Shown here: piece by piece, positions 16,428 to 24,325 of the stretch
How the letters are laid out: every line of letters starts with the position of its first letter
How positions within the stretch are numbered: the first letter of the stretch is position 1
Source of the DNA: Candidatus Solibacter usitatus
GTDB lineage: Bacteria > Acidobacteriota > Terriglobia > Bryobacterales > Bryobacteraceae
DNA: 36,250 bases
Assembly: GCA_016191645.1 (NCBI GenBank)
Contig: JACPVQ010000059.1
Span: forward strand, 1 to 36,250
Direction: 5' to 3'
Made by a program: the position numbers and the translations under genes
Notes under the pieces: model-generated
The model's database searches: none
What the model was told of the DNA's origin: nothing
The model's input: only the letters and a program-made list of their open reading frames with translations

Positions 16428-17843
16428 ATGCTCAATAGACGACAGGCTCTCGGCACGCTCTCCATCGCGGGACTCGCTCAGGAGGCCTCGCGACCTCCGA
16501 ACTTCGTATTGATCAATTGCGACGACATGGGCTACGCGGACATTCAGCCGTATCGCAATGAAGTCGATTACACGCCGCATCTGGCGCGGATGGCGCGCGA
16601 GGGAATGAAGTTCACATCGTGGTACGCCGCGCCGGTGTGTTCGCCGTCGCGGTCCGCATTGATGACCGGGTGCTATCCGAAGCGCGTTGGGCTCTCGTTC
16701 GGCTCGTGGCATGTTGTGCTGATGCCCGGCGATTGGCACGGCCTGAATCCGAAAGAGATCACAGTGGCGAAGCTGCTGCAATCGAAAGGCTATGCAACCG
16801 CATGCATTGGGAAATGGCATCTGGGCGATCAGCCGGAGTTTCTGCCCACACGCCACGGCTTTGATTACTACTTCGGGCTGCCTTATTCAAACGACATGCG
16901 CCCTTCTCCGAAACCGGCGGGCATTGCGGACCATCCGCACCCGCCTTTGCCTTTGCTCAGAAATGACGAACTCGTCCGCGAGGTGACCGATCAGGATTTT
17001 CTTACGGGCGCGTATACGGAGGAGGCTCTCAAATTCATCGAAGCCAACAAGAGCAGACCGTTTTTCCTCTATCTGCCGCACTCCATGGTGCATGCGCCGC
17101 TGGCGGCGGGAAAAGCATGGCGCGGAAAGACGGGCAAGGGCCTGTACGAGGATTCCGTCGCGGAAGTTGATTGGAGCACCGGCGAGATTCTCAAGAAATT
17201 GGAGAGTCTAAACCTCGCCAAGAACACCTTGGTCATTTTCATCTCCGACAACGGCGGGACGCCGCGCGCCGTGAATGCTCCACTTCGCGGCAACAAGGGG
17301 CAGACGTGGGAAGGTGGAATGCGCGTGCCCGCCATCGCCTGGTGGCCCGGACGCGTCCCTGCCGGACGCGTGTTTCACGAGATCACGTCGAACATGGACA
17401 TCCTTCCAACCTTCGCCAAACTCGCGGGCACCACTCCGCCCGCCGATCGCAAGATCGACGGTCACGATCTCTCCGCCGTTCTCGAAGGCAAGCCCGGCGC
17501 GACTTCCGGCTACGACGCGTTTTTCTATTACCATGCAAACGAGTTGCGCGGCGTCCGCTCAGGTAAGTGGAAACTCACCGCGAACGGCGAGTTGTACGAC
17601 CTCGACAAAGACCTCGCCGAAGGGAACAATGTTGTGGCGTTCAATGCCGATGTAGTGAAACGGCTCAACACGAAACTGGCGGAAGCCCGCGCCGATTTGG
17701 GAGACAAAGAAATCGAAGGCAAAGGCTGCCACCCCGTTGGGAAGGCAAAGGGTCCTCTGCGGTTCTGGATCCCACGTCATCCCGACAGTGGACATCCGCC
17801 GCAAGCCCCCGTCAAATACGTCCCAGGAAGCCCGGTGCGTTAA
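16428..17843 (+). CDS. S1-family sulfatase, Tat-exported
   Basis: A 471-residue type I sulfatase. The N-terminus MLNRRQALGTLSIAGLAQ resembles a short twin-arginine signal (R4-R5). Motifs: NFVLINCDDMGYADIQ (metal-binding D32/D33), AAPVCSPSRSALMTG with C71 as the formylglycine precursor in CxPSR, GKWHLGDQ, and ISDNGG. It hydrolyses sulfate esters after C71 is converted by a formylglycine-generating enzyme, which must be encoded elsewhere. The substrate, likely a sulfated sugar or polysaccharide, is unknown. It is divergent from the DUF1592/DUF1552 pair with a shared promoter region and has no Shine-Dalgarno. Confidence 0.95.
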   Translation: MLNRRQALGTLSIAGLAQEASRPPNFVLINCDDMGYADIQPYRNEVDYTPHLARMAREGMKFTSWYAAPVCSPSRSALMTGCYPKRVGLSFGSWHVVLMPGDWHGLNPKEITVAKLLQSKGYATACIGKWHLGDQPEFLPTRHGFDYYFGLPYSNDMRPSPKPAGIADHPHPPLPLLRNDELVREVTDQDFLTGAYTEEALKFIEANKSRPFFLYLPHSMVHAPLAAGKAWRGKTGKGLYEDSVAEVDWSTGEILKKLESLNLAKNTLVIFISDNGGTPRAVNAPLRGNKGQTWEGGMRVPAIAWWPGRVPAGRVFHEITSNMDILPTFAKLAGTTPPADRKIDGHDLSAVLEGKPGATSGYDAFFYYHANELRGVRSGKWKLTANGELYDLDKDLAEGNNVVAFNADVVKRLNTKLAEARADLGDKEIEGKGCHPVGKAKGPLRFWIPRHPDSGHPPQAPVKYVPGSPVR

Positions 17844-17864
17844 TTTCTCTGCTGCTGTGCCATT

Positions 17865-17999
17865 CGGCTGCTTTGCAGCCGCCTCGACTTTGGACACTTC
17901 CCGAGTTTGTGTGTGGCAGATCTCCAGATCTGCGAGCCGGTCTCCAGACCGGCTCTGCCTGAAGTAATCGCAATCTCCCGGGCGGCTGCAAAGCAGCCG
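17865..17999. repeat. Hairpin-array repeat, copy C
   Basis: Hairpins: CGGCTGC-TTT-GCAGCCG (17865-17881), GCAGATCTCCAGATCTGC (17916-17933), a GAGCCGGTCT/AGACCGGCTC stem (17934-17955) and CGGCTGC-AAA-GCAGCCG (17983-17999), with the shared linker 17956-17982. Positions 17915-17999 match the reverse complement of 5233-5317 in 82 of 85 bases. It lies between the convergent sulfatase and TonB-receptor genes, where a terminator would be expected. Confidence 0.9.
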
Positions 18000-18015
18000 A
18001 AGACCTGACCCTACA

Positions 18016-21000
18016 TTAAAACGAAAGTTTCAGCGCCACCTGCAACGCCCGATTTTCCACCGACGTCGAACTGATGCGTCCGATGGTGCTGGGCGTGGTC
18101 ACGCTCGCCGACGGGTTCGCAAAGCTGGGATGATTCGGCAGATTGAACGCCTCGGCCCGGATGTTCAGGTTGTAGCGCTCCTGAATGCGAACGTTCTTCA
18201 CCAGGCTCACGTCGAGCTTCATTTGCCCCGGTCCCCACAATACATTGCGCGCCGCATTTCCGAATGTGTAGGGCGCGGGAATCTTGAACGCCGCCGGATT
18301 GAACCAGCGGGCGATGGACGGATCCTCCACGTTCGGGCTGATTCCCGTCGCGTCGGAACGTGTCGCATACCAGCCGGCCAGGCTGGGCACGAACGTCACG
18401 TTGAATGGCGTCCCGGAGCGGAACGTCGCAATGCCTGCCAGATTCCATCCGCCTAAATAATTCCGCAGGCGGCCGCGGCGGAAGAACGGCAACGGATACG
18501 TGGAAGATGTGTTGAAGATCAATTGCCGCACGCCTTCACTGTTGCTGCGTTCGGCCCTGGCATCGTAAGGGTTCTGCGGCGAAGACGACACCGGCACGTT
18601 GTCGATGGCCTTATTTAGAGTGAAGTTCGACATGATGTACAGCCCGCCGGGGAAGCGGCGATTCAATTCCGCCTGGAATTGATTGGTGAACGATTTGCCG
18701 TTTGTGTCCAGCGTGCTGATGTCGGCGAAGGGTTGAAACGGACGCTGCGATTGAATGGTGCCCGGCGCTTGAACGCGCGGCAGATTGCGGTTGTAGTTGT
18801 AGAACGGAACGCGCGCGGCTTTGTTCCCCAAATACGTCACGCGCAGCCCCACCTTACTCATCAGTTGGCGTTCAATGGTGAGGTTCCACTGTTGGGCGTA
18901 TGCGTTGCGCAGTTGGCGGTTCACGGCCACCAGGCTCGGATTCGGCGACACGGCGCCGCCGCCCGTGGGAAATGGATTCGCAAGGCTGATGCTGGGAACG
19001 TTGCCCGCCGCCGCCTCAAACGTCTCGCGCAGGAAGAACGGCGTATTGCTCCACGAAAGTTGGCGGATGCCGATGTAGGCCGGAATCTGCCCGATGTAGA
19101 TTCCGTAGCCGCCGCGCACAACGGTCCTGGCGTTGCGGAAAGGACGGAACGCGAATCCGAACCGCGGTTCGAAATTGTTGTGATCCGCTTTGGTCACATC
19201 GCTGCCCCAACCGTGCTTTTCCGACGTTTCATAAGGATATGCATTGACCAGTCGCGGAATGGCGGCGCGCGGCAATTTGCCGTCCACCGAGCGGATGACC
19301 AATGTTCCGCTGCCCAGATCGAAATTCGACCACGAGCCGTCGCGTTCCTGCATCTGCGTCTGCAGCATGTAGCGCATGCCGATATTGAGAGTCAGCCTGG
19401 GAGACACTTTCCAATCGTCCTGGAAGTAGGCGCTGTGCCGCGATTGATACAGCAGATTCACCAGCGTCGCCGTATCGCGCGCGGTGGACACCGGATAGCC
19501 CAACAGAAAATCGGCGAATGCGTTGCCGGTGTAGCGGGCGTTGAAAGTGAACGATCCGAAGCCCGCTCCGCTGGAAGGGCTTGCCCCGTAGCCGATGATG
19601 CCCGGGTTGGTGGCAATGCGCATTCGGTTCAAATCGACGCCTGCCTTAAACGTGTGATTGCCGCGAACAAAAGTGAAATTGTTCACCAGCGCGGTAGTAA
19701 TTTGCGGCGCGCCTTCTCCCCCGCCGTAATCTCCAATCACGGGATAGCCGGTGATGGTGACCAGAGGAATGCCGCCCACGGGCGGTGGACCGTAGAGGCC
19801 GGGGAAGATGGACTGTGGATTGAAGTCGCGATTCTGGCCCAGGCGCACGCTGGCGTGGCTGAAATAGGACAACCGGAGATCGTTGATGTTGCGCGTGCCG
19901 ATGGTGCGCGTCCAATTCGCCGCCGCGCTCTTCGTCGTATAGCCGCCGTTTTCCCAGTTGCCGTAATTGGCCGGCGTGCCGCGCGCGATGAAGTACGGAT
20001 CGCCGACGGAATAATTCGCGGAGAAGGCAATGGAGTCCTTGGGCGCGGGCTTGTAATCGGCCTTGATGGAAGCGCGGTTGACGTTGAACTTGTTGATGAC
20101 GTTCCCGTTGTAATTGAAGGCGCCCGCTTGGTTCGGCTCGGGATAGAATCCCATCAGCGTTCGGGAACGCGGGTCGATTCTGGAAGCGGGAATCAAGTTG
20201 CCGGGGAAGCTATCGTTGCTCAGGGGATCGCGGAGTACGGTGCGTCCGAAGTCTCCCGAGCGAAGAGTCATCGCCGGGACGTTCAGATTCGGCGGACGGC
20301 CGGTGCGCTGGCGCAATCCTTCAAAGCTGCCAAAGTAAAACAGCTTGTTCTTCACGATCGGTCCGTCTGTAGTGCCGCCGAACTCGTTGCGGTTGAATTG
20401 CGGCTTGGTGAGTGCGCCGGCAAAAAAGTTTTTGGCCGTCATGGCGCGGTTGCGATTGTATTCGTACAGCGCGCCGTGCCGGCGGTTGCTCCCAGATCGC
20501 GTCACCATCGAGATCGCCGCCGACCCTTCATGCTCCGCTTTGGCGTTGTTCGACTCCACTTTCACTTCCAGCACCGTGTCCATGGAAGGCGTCGTGGTGA
20601 GCCGCGTGGAATAGGAGTACGCCGCGCCGCCATTGCCCGCGTCGTTGATGGTCACGCCATCCACGCTGTAGTTGTTGCCGCCCCAATACAGGCTGCCGCC
20701 GACGCGCGGATTGCTGGCGCTATCGGATGTGAGGCCCGGCGTCAGCAGCACCAGCATATCCAGGGTGCGCCCGTCGATGGGAAGATTCTGCGCGGCGTGT
20801 TGATCGACGATGGCCGCAACCGAAGCCGTCTCCGAGTTGACCACCGGAAGCTCCGCCGTCACGGTGACGCTTTGCTCCACGCCGCCGGCGAGCAGAACTA
20901 TGTCCTGGCGCACCGTGGCGTTCAACGAGAGCGGAACGTGTTCCACCAGGGCGCGGCGAAATCCCGCCGATTCAGCATGCACCGAATAAACGGCGGGCTG

Positions 21001-21195
21001 TAGATTGGGAAAAACATAATCGCCAGTGCCGTTCGTTTTCGTCTGCTGGGAAATGTTTGTACCTTCGTTGATCAAGCGGACAGGCGCATTCGCAATCACC
21101 GCGCCTGTGGAATCCTTAATGGTTCCCACAATGCCGCCCGTCGTGATCTGGCCCCAGCAGGCACAGGAAAGAAAGAAGAGCAAGAATCCGCGCAC
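18016..21195 (-). CDS. Oar-like TonB-dependent receptor with carboxypeptidase-regulatory domain
   Basis: A 1059-residue outer-membrane protein. Signal peptide MRGFLLFFLSCACWGQ; CarboxypepD_reg/CnaB-like domain about 18-105 (GGIVGTIKDSTGAVIANAPVRL, GDYVFPNLQPAVYSV); plug domain about 120-270 (NLPIDGRTLDMLVLLTPG, YSVDGVTIND); beta-barrel to the terminal Phe (ALQVALKLSF), a normal outer-membrane ending. The start is GTG with GGGAGG 8 nt upstream. It begins 24 nt after the stop of the RsbW-like kinase gene on the same strand, so it is probably the last gene of the partner-switching operon. Substrate unknown; these receptors are expanded in Acidobacteria for uptake of large organic molecules. The long open frame on the opposite strand is a shadow. 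Confidence 0.93.
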   Translation of the reverse strand: MRGFLLFFLSCACWGQITTGGIVGTIKDSTGAVIANAPVRLINEGTNISQQTKTNGTGDYVFPNLQPAVYSVHAESAGFRRALVEHVPLSLNATVRQDIVLLAGGVEQSVTVTAELPVVNSETASVAAIVDQHAAQNLPIDGRTLDMLVLLTPGLTSDSASNPRVGGSLYWGGNNYSVDGVTINDAGNGGAAYSYSTRLTTTPSMDTVLEVKVESNNAKAEHEGSAAISMVTRSGSNRRHGALYEYNRNRAMTAKNFFAGALTKPQFNRNEFGGTTDGPIVKNKLFYFGSFEGLRQRTGRPPNLNVPAMTLRSGDFGRTVLRDPLSNDSFPGNLIPASRIDPRSRTLMGFYPEPNQAGAFNYNGNVINKFNVNRASIKADYKPAPKDSIAFSANYSVGDPYFIARGTPANYGNWENGGYTTKSAAANWTRTIGTRNINDLRLSYFSHASVRLGQNRDFNPQSIFPGLYGPPPVGGIPLVTITGYPVIGDYGGGEGAPQITTALVNNFTFVRGNHTFKAGVDLNRMRIATNPGIIGYGASPSSGAGFGSFTFNARYTGNAFADFLLGYPVSTARDTATLVNLLYQSRHSAYFQDDWKVSPRLTLNIGMRYMLQTQMQERDGSWSNFDLGSGTLVIRSVDGKLPRAAIPRLVNAYPYETSEKHGWGSDVTKADHNNFEPRFGFAFRPFRNARTVVRGGYGIYIGQIPAYIGIRQLSWSNTPFFLRETFEAAAGNVPSISLANPFPTGGGAVSPNPSLVAVNRQLRNAYAQQWNLTIERQLMSKVGLRVTYLGNKAARVPFYNYNRNLPRVQAPGTIQSQRPFQPFADISTLDTNGKSFTNQFQAELNRRFPGGLYIMSNFTLNKAIDNVPVSSSPQNPYDARAERSNSEGVRQLIFNTSSTYPLPFFRRGRLRNYLGGWNLAGIATFRSGTPFNVTFVPSLAGWYATRSDATGISPNVEDPSIARWFNPAAFKIPAPYTFGNAARNVLWGPGQMKLDVSLVKNVRIQERYNLNIRAEAFNLPNHPSFANPSASVTTPSTIGRISSTSVENRALQVALKLSF

Positions 21196-21219
21196 GGTGG
21201 ACGCCTCCCAGAAAACGAG

Positions 21220-21651
21220 TTAGTGCTTCAACCGTTTTACCATGCGCAATTCGTTCCGTTCGCCCGGTTTGATGTTGTATTGCACTTCATCCATCACCAG
21301 TTTCATCATGCGCATCCCCAAACCGCCGGACCTGCGCTCTTCCACAAGGCGTTTCAGTTCCTTCTGTTCTACGATGTTGGGATCGAACCCTTTGCCGGTA
21401 TCGACCACTTCAATGGTGATGGCCTCCGCATCCAGCATTGCGCGCACAATGACTTCCTTGGTGCCGTCGCTTCCGTAAGCGTGCTCAATGACATTGGCGC
21501 ACGCTTCGTCCACCGCCAATTCGATCATCGACAAATCGGAATCGGGCAGGCCCGCTTGCTTTCCGATGTTGGCCACAAAGTCGCGTATCAACGCGAGATT
21601 CTCCGTCGACGACGGCACGTGCAGTAGAAAACGTCGCTCAAAGTTCGTCAT
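21220..21651 (-). CDS. RsbW-like serine kinase / anti-sigma factor
   Basis: A 143-residue GHKL ATPase of the RsbW/SpoIIAB type. N-box IELAVDEACANVIEHAYG (N53), G1 VVDTGKGFDP (D84), G2 RSGGLGMRMMK. Such proteins bind and inhibit a partner (often a sigma factor) and phosphorylate a STAS antagonist. The ATG at 21651 follows the STAS stop by 4 nt; longer in-frame starts would run into the STAS gene. Its cognate STAS protein and three phosphatases are encoded directly upstream. No sigma factor is present in the window, so its target is unknown. Confidence 0.93.
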   Translation of the reverse strand: MTNFERRFLLHVPSSTENLALIRDFVANIGKQAGLPDSDLSMIELAVDEACANVIEHAYGSDGTKEVIVRAMLDAEAITIEVVDTGKGFDPNIVEQKELKRLVEERRSGGLGMRMMKLVMDEVQYNIKPGERNELRMVKRLKH

Positions 21652-21655
21652 GGCC

Positions 21656-22021
21656 TCATCCTTCCCGCGGGCCGGCGGCAAACTTAGCCTGCGCCGCGGG
21701 CACATCCGCAACAATGTCGAACAGCGATTGGAAGCCGAGAATTTCGAAGACCTGCAGAACCTTGGGAATGACGGCGCAGATTTTGATGTCGCCGCCGGCA
21801 TCGCGAATCTCTTCGATGAAGCTCATGAAAACGCCCAGCCCGGCGGAGGAGATGTAGGTGAGCTGCGCGCAATCGACGGCGATGTTGCGCCGTCCCGCGG
21901 CCACCTCTTTCTGAATGGCTTCTTCGAACTGCGGCGCGGTATGAGCGTCCAGAAAGCCTTCCAGCGCCAGTACGCTGATGCCCGCCGCATCGCTGTTACG
22001 AATGGAAAATGAAGTGGCCAA
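21656..22021 (-). CDS. STAS-domain anti-sigma factor antagonist (RsbV-like)
   Basis: A 121-residue STAS protein: LEGFLDAHTAPQFEEAIQK, NIAVDCAQLTYISSAGLGVFMSF. S58 or S59 in the SSAGLG loop is the expected phosphorylation site. Unphosphorylated, it should bind the RsbW-like kinase and free the kinase's partner; SpoIIE-type phosphatases reactivate it. The start is TTG with a consensus AGGAGG 6 nt upstream, in the 21-nt gap after the phosphatase gene; this strong ribosome site on a weak start codon suggests a tuned antagonist dose. Confidence 0.93.
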   Translation of the reverse strand: MATSFSIRNSDAAGISVLALEGFLDAHTAPQFEEAIQKEVAAGRRNIAVDCAQLTYISSAGLGVFMSFIEEIRDAGGDIKICAVIPKVLQVFEILGFQSLFDIVADVPAAQAKFAAGPREG

Positions 22022-22042
22022 TCGATTCCTCCTGGGAACGCA

Positions 22043-24325
22043 TCACTCGGTGCTCAATACCAATAGCGTAATATCATCGTGCACCGGTTCGGTACCGGAG
22101 AAGGCGGCGACGCTGTCGCGCACGTCTTCCAGGATCGCTTGTGCGCCCGATTGCGCCGACCGTTCCACACAATCCAGCAGCCGTTCTTCGCCGAACTGTT
22201 CCTTGTCCCGGTTCATCGCTTCTGTAACGCCGTCCGAGTATAAGACAAATACATCGCCGGTGGAAAGGGAAAAGCAAACGGCGTCCGTTCCGCGGGAAAA
22301 TACGGCGTCACCCGCCAGCCCCAGGCCCAATCCGCGCGAGTGCAACAAACGGGCCTTCCCGGAAGCGGCTTCGTATAGAACGGCGGGATTGTGTCCCGCG
22401 CGCACGTACTCCACTTCGCGCGTCTCCGCATCCACGGCGGCGAACGCGGCAGTCACGAACATCTTGCGGCGGCAGGCATTGCGCAGGTGCAAATTGACGT
22501 GCCCGGCCAAACGGAGCAATTGTTTTTCCGCCGGTGCCGCGGCGCAAAGCAAGCCTTTGGTCAACGTCATATAAAGCGCCGCGGGCATGCCTTTCCCGGA
22601 CACGTCGGCGACGCACAAACCGGTACGTCCGTCGGCAAGTTGAAAATAATCGTAGAGGTCGCCGCCAACATCGCGCGCCGGTTGACATGCGGCTGCGATA
22701 CGGAATCCCGGCAACTCCGGAGGCGACGCGGGCAGCAGCTGCTGTTGTGCCTGCTGCGCCACGGAGAATTCCGCCTTCAACCTTTCCCTGCGCGATAGGA
22801 AGCGCGAGGCCATTACATCTTCCGCCTCCACTTCTTTTCCACGCCGTGCAAAGTAGGCCGCGCCTCCCGCGAGAATGGACGTGCCACCGAGCACAACGTA
22901 TCCTGCGGTCTGCAAGGCCGCGCTGCCGGATAGCAGGAGCGTGGCGCAATAGAAAAGGATCGCCGCGCCCTTGCCTGCAACCAGAACTCCCAGCGCGCCG
23001 TGAAGTTCATAAATGACGATGGATAGAGCCGCCGTAATCGCCGCCGCCGCGATCCCCGCCTCCAAACCCGCGACGAATCGCGAGTTGAGAAAATGCATTC
23101 CCGCGGCTGCCGGAAAAAACAGCAGCAATGAGATCCACCGAATGCCAATGCGCGCCGAAAGCAGCGGCAGCAACCCTACAAACAGAAACAAAGAGGCGGG
23201 ATCGAAAAACGGATGCAGGATGGCCAGAGCGGGCATGCCTCTAAGAATGTCCGTGCTCCAATCTCTTTGATCGAGCAGGGCCGTGCCAAATACCCCGCAC
23301 TGCGCAACGGCCAGCGGAATGGCGGCGAAAGCGCCGGACCACAAAAGCCCGCACGCGATGGGCTCCGCGGTTCCTTTGGCCAGCCACCGCCGTTGTAAGA
23401 ACAACCGCGCTCCGCTCCACCGGGCCCATTCCGTTTCGCGCCCATGAACCAGCCCCGCGCCAAATGCGAACAGGAACCCCATGGCCGAACTTGTGACGCC
23501 GATGAACGATGAGACGGTGCGCGAGGATGCCCACACCGCGATCAGGCCGCTGACGAAAAATAGCAGCGCCGCCGTGCGCACGGAGCCGCTATCCACCATC
23601 TTGCGCAGCTTGGCAACGGCGAAAACCGTGCCGATAATAAAGGACCCCGCGAAATAGACGACGCCCGATATCACCTGCGCGGCGGTTCCATGTCCCCGCG
23701 TAACCCGCGCCGCCTCCTCGCGAAACGCATCGCTGAATTGCGGCCGCAACACTGCTTCGACAAATCCGCCGGCATCGAACCGTACCTCAATCTGCCAAGC
23801 CAGGGAACTGTGCGAAGTGGTGGCGCGCCAGCGCCGCGTCAAACCGTTTCCGGCCGGCTCCTTCTCTTGAAACTGTGCGGCGAATTCTCCAGCCAACAAA
23901 CGGAATGCCCGTTGCGCCAACTCGCCGCGATCTGTCGCCGCTGGTTTGTTCCGCCCTTTTCTTTCGGCGCGGATGCGCGTCACTCTGCCGCTGCTGGAAA
24001 GACTCACCTCGATGTCATGTCTTGCGGAGTCGCGAAATTTCAGTCGTGTCTCCAGCGGCGAGGTCATCGTGTCGATGGATTGCTTCGCGTGAGCGTGCTG
24101 CCAAACTCTGAGCGAGTGGTTGTACTCTTCCTTGGGAACGAATGTCCCCGGCGCCGGCTCCGTGCCTAGCAGGCTGCGCACGGTCTGGTAGGCCGCGCTC
24201 TCCGCCGTTTTTCGATCCGCTCTCTGGAAGCCCGCCGGTTGGCTCATCGCCGGGCGGTACAGATAGGCAAAAGCCGCGAACCCAACCGCGGCGGTCATGA
24301 GGATCGCGACGCTCCGAGGCCTCAT
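22043..24325 (-). CDS. Membrane SpoIIE-type serine phosphatase, intact active site
   Basis: A 760-residue protein. One N-terminal membrane segment (about 7-24), an extracytoplasmic region (about 30-215) with two PepSY-like halves, a block of about nine hydrophobic segments (about 217-490), a short coiled linker, and a C-terminal PP2C/SpoIIE domain (about 540-758). Metal-binding motifs are all present: DVGGDLYDY (D556), VADVSGKG (D574), YSDGVTEA (D698) and HDDITLL (D750/D751). It should dephosphorylate the STAS protein encoded next, in response to a membrane or periplasmic signal. Its ATG overlaps the upstream phosphatase stop by four bases. The PepSY-like assignment is by eye and uncertain. 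Confidence 0.9.
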   Translation of the reverse strand: MRPRSVAILMTAAVGFAAFAYLYRPAMSQPAGFQRADRKTAESAAYQTVRSLLGTEPAPGTFVPKEEYNHSLRVWQHAHAKQSIDTMTSPLETRLKFRDSARHDIEVSLSSSGRVTRIRAERKGRNKPAATDRGELAQRAFRLLAGEFAAQFQEKEPAGNGLTRRWRATTSHSSLAWQIEVRFDAGGFVEAVLRPQFSDAFREEAARVTRGHGTAAQVISGVVYFAGSFIIGTVFAVAKLRKMVDSGSVRTAALLFFVSGLIAVWASSRTVSSFIGVTSSAMGFLFAFGAGLVHGRETEWARWSGARLFLQRRWLAKGTAEPIACGLLWSGAFAAIPLAVAQCGVFGTALLDQRDWSTDILRGMPALAILHPFFDPASLFLFVGLLPLLSARIGIRWISLLLFFPAAAGMHFLNSRFVAGLEAGIAAAAITAALSIVIYELHGALGVLVAGKGAAILFYCATLLLSGSAALQTAGYVVLGGTSILAGGAAYFARRGKEVEAEDVMASRFLSRRERLKAEFSVAQQAQQQLLPASPPELPGFRIAAACQPARDVGGDLYDYFQLADGRTGLCVADVSGKGMPAALYMTLTKGLLCAAAPAEKQLLRLAGHVNLHLRNACRRKMFVTAAFAAVDAETREVEYVRAGHNPAVLYEAASGKARLLHSRGLGLGLAGDAVFSRGTDAVCFSLSTGDVFVLYSDGVTEAMNRDKEQFGEERLLDCVERSAQSGAQAILEDVRDSVAAFSGTEPVHDDITLLVLSTE

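Noticed and set aside
18679..21003. 774-codon open frame on the plus strand opposite the TonB receptor
   Set aside because: The minus strand encodes a full receptor with signal peptide, regulatory domain, plug and barrel. The plus frame is Arg/His/Ala-rich with no recognisable motif, as expected from GC-rich antisense shadowing.
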